In this document: piece by piece, positions 1 through 9,442 of the stretch
Layout: every line of letters begins with the position of its first letter
How positions within the stretch are numbered: position 1 is the first letter of the stretch
Source: Oceanococcus sp041619555
GTDB taxonomy: Bacteria > Pseudomonadota > Gammaproteobacteria > Nevskiales > Oceanococcaceae
Direction: 5' to 3'
Assembly: GCA_041619555.1 (NCBI GenBank)
Contig: JBFKDQ010000010.1
Location: 23,148 to 87,147, forward strand
Length of the DNA: 64,000 nt
Position numbers and translations under genes: made by a program
The notes under the pieces: generated by a model
Database searches by the model: none
Told to the model about the DNA's origin: nothing
What the model saw: only the letters and a program-made list of their open reading frames with translations

Positions 1-286
1 TCAGCTGCGCGATCGCCTGCAGGCCGGCATCCGAAACCACGTCGATATTGGCCAGGGCCAGCACCACCACTTCATCGGCGCCGAACAGGCGGCGGCTCTG
101 CTGGTAGAAATCCCGGCTGGGGTGCTGCGCCGGCAATAGCCGATCCACCGAGGCGTCGATCCGCAAGCGGCTACCGCCCTGTGCGGGATCCCACAGGCTC
201 AATAGGGCCAGCACCGAGATCAGAAAACTCAGCAGGATCACCTGCCGGGCATGGGCCATCACCCATGGACTCAATGCCGCCAGCAT
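1..286 (-). CDS. RND/MMPL-family exporter, N-terminal fragment
   Basis: This gene runs off the left edge, so only about 95 N-terminal residues are visible. It starts MLAALSPWVMAHARQ, followed by one hydrophobic helix (about residues 16-33) and then a periplasmic-looking stretch with SRLRIDASVDRLLPAQHP and DEVVVLALANIDVVSDAGL. That arrangement is typical of the RND/MMPL 'predicted exporter' family, which moves lipids or hopanoid-like molecules using the proton gradient. The start lies 5 bases after the stop of the lipoprotein-sorting-like gene, and these two families are commonly paired in one operon. The cargo cannot be told from this fragment. Confidence 0.75.
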   Translation of the reverse strand, partial: MLAALSPWVMAHARQVILLSFLISVLALLSLWDPAQGGSRLRIDASVDRLLPAQHPSRDFYQQSRRLFGADEVVVLALANIDVVSDAGLQAIAQL

Positions 287-291
287 CTCGG

Positions 292-1113
292 TCAGCGCGC
301 CAGGTAGAAGGTTTTCGGGTTGAACAGGGTGCGCGGAAGGCTCTGATCGAAGACGACCTCGGAGACCTCCAGCCGGGAATGAGTGCCATTGCGCAGGCTC
401 TGCATGCGCACATCACCGAAGATCCAGCGTCCATCCACCTGGCGGAAAGCCTCCGTTGCGCTGGACAGACGCTTGCTCAACCCGGCGTCATCGAAAAACC
501 TCGCCTCGACGATCAGGCAGGTCAGCACGTCCAAGTCAATTTCAATCTTCTGATAGCCACTTTCAGCCAGCGGATCGGGATCGACCTGCAGCCGATGCAG
601 TTCGCGACCGGCCTTGCTGCCCGCGCCCAGATACCGGGTCTGGGTCTTGTTCAGACCTGCCTGCAGATGCTTGATGTCCTCGTAGCTGAAATCCGTCCCC
701 CACAGGGGCTGCCCGCGCATGCCACCCATGATGCGACGCACCCGGTCCATCGCCGGCAGGTAGACATACATGTCGTCCCGCGAGCTGCGCGACAGCAGCA
801 GATAACGGGCGCCGGAAAGATCCTGCGGCTGCTCCACGCTGAGCATGAGATTGAGTTGCGAGGACTCCCCTCTGACGCCGTAGAGCCGCGCCTGCAGCAC
901 CTGTTCGCCACCTGCAGCGTCGGTTGAACTCAAGCGCACCTGCTGGCGAAAATTGCGGGCGGGAAAATTGGCCTCGACACAGGCGCGAATTTCAATGAGC
1001 GGATCCGTCTGCGCCGACACCGCCGGGACAGATCCCAGCGCCAGCAGCAGCACGCATCCGCATCTACGGCAGGCCTGTCCGAAAGCGTCACCACCCCGAT
1101 GCAATAGTCTCAC
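292..1113 (-). CDS. Outer-membrane lipoprotein-sorting protein family
   Basis: About 273 residues. I chose the GTG at 1113 because it follows a purine-rich ribosome site (GGAAGGGGAAG) and gives a signal peptide ending near residue 34 (SVPAVSA); the frame is open much further upstream but there runs through the cyclase gene. The body has the LolA/LolB-like half-barrel signature of exporter-associated 'outer membrane lipoprotein-sorting' proteins: DDMYVYLPAMDRVRRI, then GTDFSYEDIKHL, and VARFFD-like strands near the end. These periplasmic proteins probably hand cargo from an RND exporter to the outer membrane, which fits the exporter gene 5 bases downstream. The family assignment is firm; the cargo is unknown. 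Confidence 0.8.
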   Translation of the reverse strand: MRLLHRGGDAFGQACRRCGCVLLLALGSVPAVSAQTDPLIEIRACVEANFPARNFRQQVRLSSTDAAGGEQVLQARLYGVRGESSQLNLMLSVEQPQDLSGARYLLLSRSSRDDMYVYLPAMDRVRRIMGGMRGQPLWGTDFSYEDIKHLQAGLNKTQTRYLGAGSKAGRELHRLQVDPDPLAESGYQKIEIDLDVLTCLIVEARFFDDAGLSKRLSSATEAFRQVDGRWIFGDVRMQSLRNGTHSRLEVSEVVFDQSLPRTLFNPKTFYLAR

Positions 1114-1217
1114 CCGTTCTTCCCCTTCCCCGGTTGGGTTGCTGCAGTGTAGCAAGTGGCGCCGTGCTTGCCTGTAGCGGACCGCCGCTGCTGCGGCCCG
1201 CGCCAGCCGGATATTAG

Positions 1218-1272
1218 AAAAGCCATCCTGGCCTTGCCAACATGCGCTGACCGGCAAACACGGTGTCCCGGC
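1218..1272. repeat. Dispersed intergenic repeat, copy A
   Basis: About 55 bases that match 32336-32386 closely: both begin AAAAGCCATCCTG, share CGCTGACCG in the middle and end in CCGG, with about 80% identity by eye and a 2-base gap. Both copies lie in non-coding DNA. It is downstream of the second cyclase gene and upstream of the lipoprotein-sorting gene. I do not recognise the family; a chromosomal short repeat is the simplest reading. Confidence 0.5.
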
Positions 1273-1306
1273 TGCTGCCAAAACCAGAGACTGGCGTTCT
1301 TTGATT

Positions 1307-1339
1307 GTGGCCTGCGTCCTTGTACCGCACGCAGGCCAC
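1307..1339 (-). terminator. Strong hairpin after the cyclase operon
   Basis: Perfect 11-base-pair inverted repeat (GTGGCCTGCGT / ACGCAGGCCAC) with an 11-base loop, starting 22 bases beyond the stop of the second cyclase gene on the minus strand. There is no clear T-run after it in that direction, so it may act as a 3'-end stabiliser or weak terminator rather than a classic intrinsic terminator. Confidence 0.4.
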
Positions 1340-1360
1340 CGCAGACCAGAGCGCATCCCG

Positions 1361-4300
1361 CTAGAACTTCGAGCACAGGGGCAGCGGCACACCGAATTGC
1401 TCTGCCCGGGCCGCGGCCTGGCCACGCAGCTGGCGGACGTTCTCGTTTTCCCGGCGCAGTTCACAGCAGCGCGCCTTGAGCAATAGCAGTTCCGGCTCGA
1501 GGAGCCGAACATGCCGGTCTGCCATCCGTTCTTCGAGCTCCGCAAGGGAGGCCTGATAGCGCTTGAGGAAGCTTTGCGGTCGTGACGAGAACAGGCCGGC
1601 GCGGATCTGCGCCAGCGACGCTTCGATTTCGGCCAGCGCCGAACCGCTCTGTTCCGCGCGTTTGACCGCCTGCGCCGCGCTGATCCGGGCCTGGCGGGCA
1701 TTGCCTGCAGCGAGATGGGCGAGGGACAGATCGGCTTCCATGCGTGCGCACTCGCCCAATCCAAAAGCACGTCCTTCGGTCCGCGCCAGCGCATCTTCCA
1801 GGCTGGCGACGGCCTCCGCCCAGCAGCCGCCCCTCACCTGCGCCCGACCTAGGGCGGCCAGCGCAAGCAGCTCCGACACGCCATTGCGGGTACCCGCCGC
1901 GATGTCCAGCGCCTGCTGGGCATGCGCCTGCGCCAGGTCGGTCTGGCCCGCTTCGGCTTCAATGAAGGCCAGCACCGCCAGGGCGGCGACGCGCTGCTCG
2001 CCATGCCGGGAGGACTCGGCGGCGACCAGCGCCTCCTGCCCGAGACCCAAGGCCTGGGCCACATCCCCCAGCCAGCTCGAGACCCAGGCTTTCAGCGTGG
2101 TGAGCGCGACGCAGGGCGAGTAGGACAGCAGATCACGTCCCGGCGCATCATCTTTTGTGCACCAGGCCAGCGCCTGATCGCAGTGCCGCAGAGCCTCCTC
2201 CAACTGACCGTTGGCCTGCAGACCATAGACCAGCGGCACCGCGACCAGCAGCTTGAGCTCCACCGCACATTGTGGCAGCAACAAGTTCTGGGCCTGCAGG
2301 AAATGCTCCAAAGCCTGATCGGGCTTGCTGCGCGCCAGCGCCACGCTGCCTTGCGTGACCGCGAACAGGATCTGATCCGGCAGACCCAGGTCCCGGTCAA
2401 GCAGCGACCGGGCCTGGGCCAGAACGTCTTCGACCTGGTGTCGATCCACTTCCAGACGGGCGGCGAACTGCAGCCAGCGCGCCAGCACCCGCATCGTCGG
2501 CACGCCATCCTCAGCGCCGCTTTCGCCCAGCAGTCCGCGAGCGCGATCCAGGCGCCGCAAGGCCTCGGGCAGATCGGTCTCGGCCGCCCGCTCGGCACTG
2601 GCCAGATACCAGCGCACCGCCGCCGCCGATTCACCGGCAGCGGCAAAATGCCGCGCGGCCTGAGCGAGTTGCGTCGGATCCTGGGAGTGCTCTGGACGCA
2701 GGGCCACGGCCACCTTGCGGTGAATTTCGCGGCGCACATCCAGCAACAGCGCCTCGTAGGCGACGGTCTGGAACAGCGACTGGCTGAACAACAGCGCCGC
2801 CCGTTTTTCCGGACCGGGTTCGAGCTGCAGGAACCCCTGCTGCAACAATTCCTGCAATTCCTGGTCGAAGGCGTTCGACGGATGCAGGCTGCGAAGCAGC
2901 GCCAGCGGAATTCGACGTCCGATCACCGCGGCGGTCTGCAACAGCCGCTTGGTATCCTCCGCCAGTGCATCAATGCGCGCCGCCACCACCGCCTGCACCG
3001 AGGGTGGCAGGCGGATCTCCCCAGGCTGCCGACGCAGCTTGTAGCCACGACCTTCCCGCTCCAGCACTCGAGTGCTGACCAGTTGCTGCACCACCTCGGA
3101 GATGAACATGGGATTGCCATCGGCACGCTGGGCGATCGCATGCCGCAACGCAGCCAGACTTTTGTCTGCACCCAGCAGATGGACGAGGAACTGTTCGGCC
3201 TGGGATTCGCTCAAGGGCTGCAGATCCAGATGTCGCACCCGCCGATGATCCCGCCAGCGATAGCGGTAATCACTGCGTGCGGTCATCACCACCAGCACCG
3301 GCACATGGGCCAGGCGCGCGATCAGATCATCGAATACCGGCCCGGTCTGTGCATCATCGAGCCAGTGCACGTTCTCGATCACGCAGACCAGATGCTGGTT
3401 GAGCGCGCCGTCCCGCAGCAGATGCTGCACCAGCGCCATGGCCAGTTCCGCGCAACGCCCGGTATCCGCAGGCGCGTCCACCGCGTCTTCATCCGCGCCC
3501 AGCAATCGCAATAGATTCCCGATCAGCACCGGTGGCACGCCGGGGTAGCTCTTGCCGATCTCCATCACCCGCGCGCGCACCGCTGCCGCATCCTCCGCGC
3601 CATGCAATTGGAGGTAGCTGAGAAACAGTTCGCGAATGGGGGCCAACGGCTCCGCTCGATGATGCGAGGAACCGCTGACGCCGACGACGCGCACCGACTG
3701 CTGCCGACAGCGAGCCATGAACTCGCGGCATAAGCGGCTCTTGCCCAACCCGGTTCCGGCACTGATGCTGACCAGCAGACCACCGCCCTGCTGCACCACC
3801 TGCTCCCGGTAGGCCGACAGCAGGCTGAGCTCGGATTCCCTGCCCACCATCGGAATGACATCCTCCAACTCGGGCGGCAGTTCTTTCTTCAGGCCGGTCA
3901 GCTCATAGGTCCTGATCTTGTTTTCGAAACCCTTCACGCTCAGCCCTGCTCGCTCGCTCACGCCGAAAGCTCCGGCCACCAGATCACGGGTCAGCCCGCT
4001 GATCAGGATGGTATCGGGCCGGGCAAGCTGCTCCATCCGCGCGGCAAGACCGACGGTCTGCCCTTTCGCCGTGTAGTCCATGCGCAGATCGTCGCCGATC
4101 CGGCCAACAATCACTTCGCCGCTGTTAAGGCCCTGACGGATGGAAAAATTCATCCCGTGCAGCCGCGCAAGCTCCTCGGCCAGGGCCACCATGTCCGCCT
4201 GGATGCTCAGGGCGGCGCGACAGGCCCGGTGGGCATGATCCTCGTGCGCGATCGGCGCGCCGAACAGCGCCATGATGCCATCACCCGTGTACTGGTTGAT

Positions 4301-4615
4301 GGTGCCCTCGAAACGATGGATATTGTCAGTGAGCAAGGCAAAGAAACGGTCCATGATGCCGTGCCACTGTTCCGCCTCGACCTGCTGGGACAGCGCGACC
4401 GAGCCCTTCACATCGACGAACAGCACGGTGACCTGTTTGCGCTCGCCCTCCAGAGAAGACCGCATCTGCAGGATTTTCTCGCTGAGATGGCGCGGCGTAT
4501 AGCGCTCCGGCGCCCGTTCCGTGCCGATCCCTTTGCCGCACTGATTGCAGAACCGCGCATTGGGCGGGTTCATGTGACCGCATTGGGTACAGATCTTCAA
4601 TCCCGCACTGGTCAT
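1361..4615 (-). CDS. Zinc-ribbon / class III cyclase-like / ATPase / TPR signalling protein, copy 2
   Basis: 1084 residues. Order: zinc ribbon with CTQC...CNQC (residues 9-26), class III nucleotide cyclase homology domain (about 58-240, metal-binding Asp in LFVDVKGS and in YTGDGIMALFG), P-loop ATPase (Walker A GTGLGKSR, Walker B VCVIENVHWLDD) and a long C-terminal helical-repeat region. This matches large adenylate/guanylate cyclase proteins with AAA/STAND domains. Its start overlaps the stop of the upstream paralogue by 4 bases (ATGA), so the two are translationally coupled. The segment that carries the catalytic Asn in active cyclases (VNLAAR in the paralogue) reads VGLAARMEQ here, so this copy may be catalytically weak or dead and act as a partner or regulator. 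The ligand is unknown. Confidence 0.85.
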   Translation of the reverse strand: MTSAGLKICTQCGHMNPPNARFCNQCGKGIGTERAPERYTPRHLSEKILQMRSSLEGERKQVTVLFVDVKGSVALSQQVEAEQWHGIMDRFFALLTDNIHRFEGTINQYTGDGIMALFGAPIAHEDHAHRACRAALSIQADMVALAEELARLHGMNFSIRQGLNSGEVIVGRIGDDLRMDYTAKGQTVGLAARMEQLARPDTILISGLTRDLVAGAFGVSERAGLSVKGFENKIRTYELTGLKKELPPELEDVIPMVGRESELSLLSAYREQVVQQGGGLLVSISAGTGLGKSRLCREFMARCRQQSVRVVGVSGSSHHRAEPLAPIRELFLSYLQLHGAEDAAAVRARVMEIGKSYPGVPPVLIGNLLRLLGADEDAVDAPADTGRCAELAMALVQHLLRDGALNQHLVCVIENVHWLDDAQTGPVFDDLIARLAHVPVLVVMTARSDYRYRWRDHRRVRHLDLQPLSESQAEQFLVHLLGADKSLAALRHAIAQRADGNPMFISEVVQQLVSTRVLEREGRGYKLRRQPGEIRLPPSVQAVVAARIDALAEDTKRLLQTAAVIGRRIPLALLRSLHPSNAFDQELQELLQQGFLQLEPGPEKRAALLFSQSLFQTVAYEALLLDVRREIHRKVAVALRPEHSQDPTQLAQAARHFAAAGESAAAVRWYLASAERAAETDLPEALRRLDRARGLLGESGAEDGVPTMRVLARWLQFAARLEVDRHQVEDVLAQARSLLDRDLGLPDQILFAVTQGSVALARSKPDQALEHFLQAQNLLLPQCAVELKLLVAVPLVYGLQANGQLEEALRHCDQALAWCTKDDAPGRDLLSYSPCVALTTLKAWVSSWLGDVAQALGLGQEALVAAESSRHGEQRVAALAVLAFIEAEAGQTDLAQAHAQQALDIAAGTRNGVSELLALAALGRAQVRGGCWAEAVASLEDALARTEGRAFGLGECARMEADLSLAHLAAGNARQARISAAQAVKRAEQSGSALAEIEASLAQIRAGLFSSRPQSFLKRYQASLAELEERMADRHVRLLEPELLLLKARCCELRRENENVRQLRGQAAARAEQFGVPLPLCSKF

Positions 4616-7600
4616 TCACTGATCTCCTGCCGCAGTTGTTCCGCCCGCCGCGGAGCGCCACAGGTCTGCCAGTGGCTCATCGCCCGTGCACACCAGTTCT
4701 GCGCCGCGGCCTGATCGCCGCATTGCCGCGCCCGGCGCGCCCGCAAGGCCATGACCTCGGCTCGAAAAACCTCTGCCGCGGTGACTTCGATCAGGTCTTC
4801 ACACTGCGCCAGCACACGATCGATGGGCTGATGCTGCGCGAGCAGGATCTCGCCCTGGCGCAACCTCGCCCGCAAGGTCCAGACGCGCTGCCGGGAATGC
4901 TCTCCCAGGGCAACCGCCTGCTCGATCTGAGCCATCGCTGCCACCACCTCGCCCAGTTCCTGCAGGGCCTGCGCCAGCAGGGTACGGTGCGCGCTGGCAA
5001 ATTGCACCGCAAGTTTGCCTGGCGCGACCAGATCCAGACTCTGCACCAGCAGATCTCGCGCCGGGCCCGCCTCGCCGGCCGCCATCAGGGCCTGAGCCTG
5101 GGCGCGACGGGCAATTTCGATGAACATCGGGCTACCGAACAACTGGGCCTGACTCAAAGCCTTCTGCGCCCGCCCGATCCCGTCCTGCAGGGTTCCGCGC
5201 AACAGCTGCACGTCCACCAGATTCGCGTGCAGCCAGCTCATCTGCACCTGATGAGTCTCGACGCAGAGAATCGAGGCCTGCAGTTCATTCTCCGCCAGTT
5301 CCAGCTCACCGCGGGCGGCCAGCATCAGCGCCCTGAATCCTCGTGACAACATATTGTCCTGCTGCATCGGGCCCTGATGCCAAAGCCCCCCATCGCGCCG
5401 ATCCAGAACCGTCAAACCCTCATGCAAACGCCCGGCAGAGAAATAACTGAACAGGATCGGTATGCGAAACCGGGCCTCCAGACTCTGCGCCCCGAGATCC
5501 TGCGCCAGACGCATGGCCTCCCCGGTACTCTCGACCGCCCGATCCGCATCCGCCCGATTGAGCTGGCGTATGCCGTTGGAAATCAGCAGTTCCGCAGTCG
5601 CCTCGCCATCGCCGCAACGACGCGCCATCTCACGCGCCTCGGCATACCGTTCCTCCACCTCCTCATCCGGCACCGGATAAAACGTCGCCAGTCGCAGCAG
5701 CCCGGCACGCGCGCTGATCGCGATCGGCACGGCCGTGTCCTCGTCGCTCGCGGCAAGCAAGTCGATCGCCCGGCGCAGATAGCGCAGCTCTTCGGTGGGG
5801 TCCTGGGTGGCCAGAAAACCCGCTGCAGCGACGCACCAGTTCGCCGCCCTAACCGGTGCACCTGCCGCGCCCCAGTGATGCGCCAGCAGCACGGCGGCAC
5901 GCTGACAGGTGGTGTTGGCGAAATGACGTTCCAGCAACTGCGCCACATGGCGATGCAGGCCTTGCCGGCGCTCCCTGAGCAGGCTGCCGTAGACCACGTC
6001 CTGAATCAGGGGGTGGCAGAATGCAAGCACCCCTGTGGAGGCAGCCTCCGCGCGCAGAAAGCTGCCCAGGTCCAGCGCCTGCAGTTCCGTCTGCAGCGTG
6101 GTTTCATCCAGCCCGCTGACCGCCTGCAACAAGCGCATTTCGAATTTCTGCCCGAGTACGGCTGCAAGTTTCAGCAATTCCTTGCCCTGATCGTGCAGCT
6201 GGTCGACCCGTCCCGCGATGATCGCATGCACGCTGGCCGGGATGTCCAGCCGATCGGCATCGCCGCGCAGCCGGTAGCGTCCCGGCTCGCCATCCAGTCG
6301 GCCCGCGCTGACCAGCGCGCGCACCGATTCCTCGATATAGAACGGATTTCCCGCAGCCTGTTGCGCGATTCGCAAGGCAAGGGTGCGCACGCTGTCATCG
6401 CCGCCCAGCAGGCTCCTGGTCATCTGCGCCATCGCGGTCTCGCCCAAGGGCTGCAATGGCATGAGTTGCGGTTGATGGCGCTCCAGCCAGTCCGGCAATG
6501 CGCCCGGCCGGGTATTGATCACGAGCAGGACCGCAGCCGCCTGCGAGCATTCCAGCAGGATGTCGATGAAATCCATCGAGCCTTCATCCATCCAGTGCAG
6601 ATCTTCGATCAGCAAGACTCGGGGCCGATCACGCTCCAGCGCACACAGCCTGCGAAACAGATCGCGATTGCGTTGATCCCGGACCTCGGGCGCGATCTGG
6701 GCCTGCTGCCCTCCCGGCTCGGCGATCTGCAGGAACTCGAACAGGGCCGGCAGGCTGTCGCGCAGACTGCCGTCCTGCAGTAACAGGCGCCCGGCGATCT
6801 TCTGCCGCGCCATCGACGGCGCATCGGTCGCGGCCACCCCGAATCCCTGCAGCAGCAGTTGTCGTACCGGCTGCAGCGGGACGGCCTGGGCATACGGCAC
6901 GCCAGAACAGCTCAGCACCGCAATGCCCTGCGCAAGCCAGAGTTCCCGCGCCTCATGACAGAGCCGGCTCTTGCCCAGCCCGCCATCCCCCACCACGGCC
7001 AGCACCTCGCGCTGGCCGCCGGCGCTGCGCCTTTGCGCCGCCAGCAATCGTTCGAGCTCATCCTGGCGACCCGCAAATCCGGTCAGGCCGCGCCGCCGAG
7101 AGGCCTCCAGGCGCAAGCTGATTGATGTCTGGCCGAGCAGTTCGAAGACCTCGAGCGGCTGCTCCTGACCCTTGATCCGCATCGGGCCAAGCGCGCGTAA
7201 TTCGAAATAGTCCTCGATCAAGGCCGCACAGTGTCTGGTGAGGTAGACACAGCCCGGCTGGGCGATCTGCTCCATGCGGGCGGCGAGATTCACGGTCAGG
7301 CCCTTGGCCGTGTAATCCATGCGCAGATCATCGCCGATCCGGCCGACCACGACCTCGCCGGAATTCAGCCCCATGCGGGTGGATGGATTGATGCCGTGCA
7401 CCAGGCGCAGCCGGTCGGCGAATTCGCGCAGACGTCGCTGCAGGGACAGGGCCGCCAGGGCCGCACGCTGGGCGTGATCTTCCAACGCCAGCGGCGCACC
7501 GAACAGCGCCATGATCCCGTCACCGGTGAACTGATTGATGGTGCCTTCGAAACGGTGAACTTCTTCGCTGAGAATGGCGAAATACTCATCCAGAATACCG

Positions 7601-7848
7601 TGCCAGGCCTCCGCATCCATCGCCGCCGACAGCTGCGTCGAGCCGCTCATATCGGCGAACATCACGGTGACCTGCTTGCGCTCGCCCTCCAGCGCCGAGC
7701 GGTGTTTCAGGACCCGGTCCAGCAGATGCCGGGGCGTGTAATTCTCCGTTCGCCGGTCGCTGATCACGCCGGAGAGGGCCTGTCCACACTGGTTGCAAAA
7801 TCGCGCATCGGCTGCATTGGCAGCTTCACAATGCGTACAGGTTTTCAT
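4612..7848 (-). CDS. Zinc-ribbon / class III cyclase / ATPase / TPR signalling protein, copy 1
   Basis: 1078 residues, first gene of a tandem pair. It has a zinc ribbon (CTHC...CNQC, residues 4-21), a cyclase domain (about 55-235) with FADMSGS and FTGDGIMALFG metal sites and an intact VNLAARMEQ motif holding the transition-state Asn and Arg, then an ATPase with Walker A GDGGLGKSR and Walker B RVLLIEDLHWMDE, then TPR-like helices to the end. It is therefore the better candidate of the pair for making a cyclic nucleotide, with ATP-driven STAND-type control. Whether it makes cAMP or cGMP cannot be settled from sequence by eye. The ATG at 7848 has only a weak ribosome site. It is divergent from the DUF3307 gene. 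Confidence 0.87.
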   Translation of the reverse strand: MKTCTHCEAANAADARFCNQCGQALSGVISDRRTENYTPRHLLDRVLKHRSALEGERKQVTVMFADMSGSTQLSAAMDAEAWHGILDEYFAILSEEVHRFEGTINQFTGDGIMALFGAPLALEDHAQRAALAALSLQRRLREFADRLRLVHGINPSTRMGLNSGEVVVGRIGDDLRMDYTAKGLTVNLAARMEQIAQPGCVYLTRHCAALIEDYFELRALGPMRIKGQEQPLEVFELLGQTSISLRLEASRRRGLTGFAGRQDELERLLAAQRRSAGGQREVLAVVGDGGLGKSRLCHEARELWLAQGIAVLSCSGVPYAQAVPLQPVRQLLLQGFGVAATDAPSMARQKIAGRLLLQDGSLRDSLPALFEFLQIAEPGGQQAQIAPEVRDQRNRDLFRRLCALERDRPRVLLIEDLHWMDEGSMDFIDILLECSQAAAVLLVINTRPGALPDWLERHQPQLMPLQPLGETAMAQMTRSLLGGDDSVRTLALRIAQQAAGNPFYIEESVRALVSAGRLDGEPGRYRLRGDADRLDIPASVHAIIAGRVDQLHDQGKELLKLAAVLGQKFEMRLLQAVSGLDETTLQTELQALDLGSFLRAEAASTGVLAFCHPLIQDVVYGSLLRERRQGLHRHVAQLLERHFANTTCQRAAVLLAHHWGAAGAPVRAANWCVAAAGFLATQDPTEELRYLRRAIDLLAASDEDTAVPIAISARAGLLRLATFYPVPDEEVEERYAEAREMARRCGDGEATAELLISNGIRQLNRADADRAVESTGEAMRLAQDLGAQSLEARFRIPILFSYFSAGRLHEGLTVLDRRDGGLWHQGPMQQDNMLSRGFRALMLAARGELELAENELQASILCVETHQVQMSWLHANLVDVQLLRGTLQDGIGRAQKALSQAQLFGSPMFIEIARRAQAQALMAAGEAGPARDLLVQSLDLVAPGKLAVQFASAHRTLLAQALQELGEVVAAMAQIEQAVALGEHSRQRVWTLRARLRQGEILLAQHQPIDRVLAQCEDLIEVTAAEVFRAEVMALRARRARQCGDQAAAQNWCARAMSHWQTCGAPRRAEQLRQEISE

Positions 7849-7965
7849 CCATTCCAGACCCGGTTGACCCCCTCCATTGCAGCATAAATTCCATCTGCCT
7901 GCTTGAGTCGATGGTCCGGGAATGCGATGCTCCCCACGCGATAGCGCCTGGGAGACAATGGCGGC

Positions 7966-8316
7966 ATGCTCGATGTACTGTTCTGGTTATTTGTAGGCCA
8001 TGCCGTCGGCGACTTCGGCCTGCAGTCGGACTGGATGGCGCGCTACAAGAATCGTCATCTGCAGGGCGCATCCGTTTTCAGCAGCAAGCCGGAGTGGATC
8101 TGGCTTGAAGTGCTGTCCGCCCATTGCTTCATCCATGCCGGCGCGGTGGCGCTGGCCACCGGCAGCATCGCCCTTGGCCTGCTGGAATTCATTGCGCACT
8201 GGATCATCGACTACTGCAAATGCGAAGACTGGATAGGATTCCATACCGACCAGTTCCTGCACATCGCCTGCAAGCTCTTGTGGTTTATGCTTCTCGGCCT
8301 TGGATGGTTCCAATAG
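7966..8316 (+). CDS. DUF3307 membrane protein
   Basis: 116 residues. It begins MLDVLFWLFVGHAVGDFGLQ and carries the HAxGDFxLQSDWMARYKN signature of DUF3307, a small inner-membrane family of unknown function. Three or four hydrophobic segments are visible (about 1-15, 50-78 and 98-113), with a conserved HWIIDYCK stretch between them. A GGGAGA sequence lies 12 bases before the start. The ketopantoate-reductase-like gene follows after about a dozen bases on the same strand, so the two may be cotranscribed. No function can be given beyond membrane location. Confidence 0.8.
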   Translation: MLDVLFWLFVGHAVGDFGLQSDWMARYKNRHLQGASVFSSKPEWIWLEVLSAHCFIHAGAVALATGSIALGLLEFIAHWIIDYCKCEDWIGFHTDQFLHIACKLLWFMLLGLGWFQ

Positions 8317-8328
8317 GCTGATCAATTG

Positions 8329-9324
8329 ATGTCCAACAACCTCATCGTCGGCGCCGGCGCGATCGGCACCGTTTTTGCCGCCTACCTGATCGCCGCCCGA
8401 CAGAATGTCCGCGTTGCGGTCCTCGAATCCGAGGCCGACGGACTTTCGCGGGCCGATCGACTGCAGATCGACCGCATTACCGGTCGCCCTCCGCTGGTCG
8501 TGCCCAAGCCACAGTTCACCACCAGCGCCTTGCCTCTGGCCGGCGAGAACGTCTTCATCTGCGTCAAGCATCGTGATTTTCCGGCGCTGCTCGACAGTTG
8601 GCCAAACAGCCTGCCGGAGAATGTCACGCTGATTCCCTGCCTCAATGGCATCGGCGCGAGCCGGGAACTCGGCAAACGCTTCCCACAGGCCCGCACGGTG
8701 GCGTTGACCATCATGTTCAATGCCCAGTTGCTGGATCCCCTGCATGCGCGCGTGACCGCCAGACCGCAGATCCTGCTGGATACCGATGACCGCAAGCTGC
8801 TGCAGATTTTTGGCAAATCCGGCATCGATGTACGTCGTTCCGCCGGCCCCTCCGAAGCCTGGGGCAAGCTGCTGATCAATCTGGCCAATGCGATTTGCGC
8901 CCTGACCAATACCACCTTCAAGGATCTGCTGACGGATGCAGATCTGATCGCGTGCTTTGTCGCGGTCCTCGACGAGGCGGTGGAGACCCTGGAACTGGCC
9001 GGCATCGACTTCCGCCTGCCGGTGGCCCTGCCCTATGGCTGCTACCGCTTCATGCTGCTGCATGCCAGCCCGCTGCCCTGGTGGGTCGGCAAGTTGCGCA
9101 ATCACATGTCGGCCGGCTCCTATCCGTCCATGGTGATCGACCTGCGCCGCGGACAGACCACCGAAGTCCGGCAGTTGAACGGTGAAATCGTGCGTCTGGC
9201 CGAATCCCTGGGCCGCAAGGCGCCGAAGAACGCCCGCCTGATGGCGATGGTAGAAGCCCATCATGGCCATCCCCAGCACGCCTTCATGTCCGCTTCGGAA
9301 CTGCGCGCCTGCCTTGATGCCTGA
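8329..9324 (+). CDS. 2-dehydropantoate 2-reductase family (ApbA/PanE-like)
   Basis: 331 residues from the ATG at 8329; a TTG directly before it is in frame but less likely as a start. The N-terminus has the Rossmann NADP site IVGAGAIGTVFAAYL, and the C-terminal helical half keeps the family Lys-Asn pattern WGKLLINLANA. The family reduces ketopantoate to pantoate in coenzyme A synthesis, but many paralogues act on other 2-keto acids or are uncharacterised. No pantothenate gene is nearby, so I do not assign panE outright. It follows the DUF3307 gene closely and precedes nhaD by 118 bases. Confidence 0.78.
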   Translation: MSNNLIVGAGAIGTVFAAYLIAARQNVRVAVLESEADGLSRADRLQIDRITGRPPLVVPKPQFTTSALPLAGENVFICVKHRDFPALLDSWPNSLPENVTLIPCLNGIGASRELGKRFPQARTVALTIMFNAQLLDPLHARVTARPQILLDTDDRKLLQIFGKSGIDVRRSAGPSEAWGKLLINLANAICALTNTTFKDLLTDADLIACFVAVLDEAVETLELAGIDFRLPVALPYGCYRFMLLHASPLPWWVGKLRNHMSAGSYPSMVIDLRRGQTTEVRQLNGEIVRLAESLGRKAPKNARLMAMVEAHHGHPQHAFMSASELRACLDA

Positions 9325-9386
9325 GTCGGGGCATTGATTTCGGCCGACGCCGCCCGGCGCCGAGAACAGCTTCCGAGCCGCTTATG

Positions 9387-9413
9387 TTGCAGAGCAACAA
9401 AAAGGCGTAGAAT
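9387..9413 (+). promoter_or_regulatory. Possible sigma-70 promoter of nhaD
   Basis: TTGCAG at 9387-9392 and TAGAAT at 9408-9413, separated by 15 bases (17 if GAATAC at 9410 is taken as the -10). It lies just upstream of nhaD within an AT-richer patch. The spacing is imperfect, so this is a tentative call. Confidence 0.3.
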
Positions 9414-9442
9414 ACGCGCCCTTTTGCTCCGCAGGAATGACC

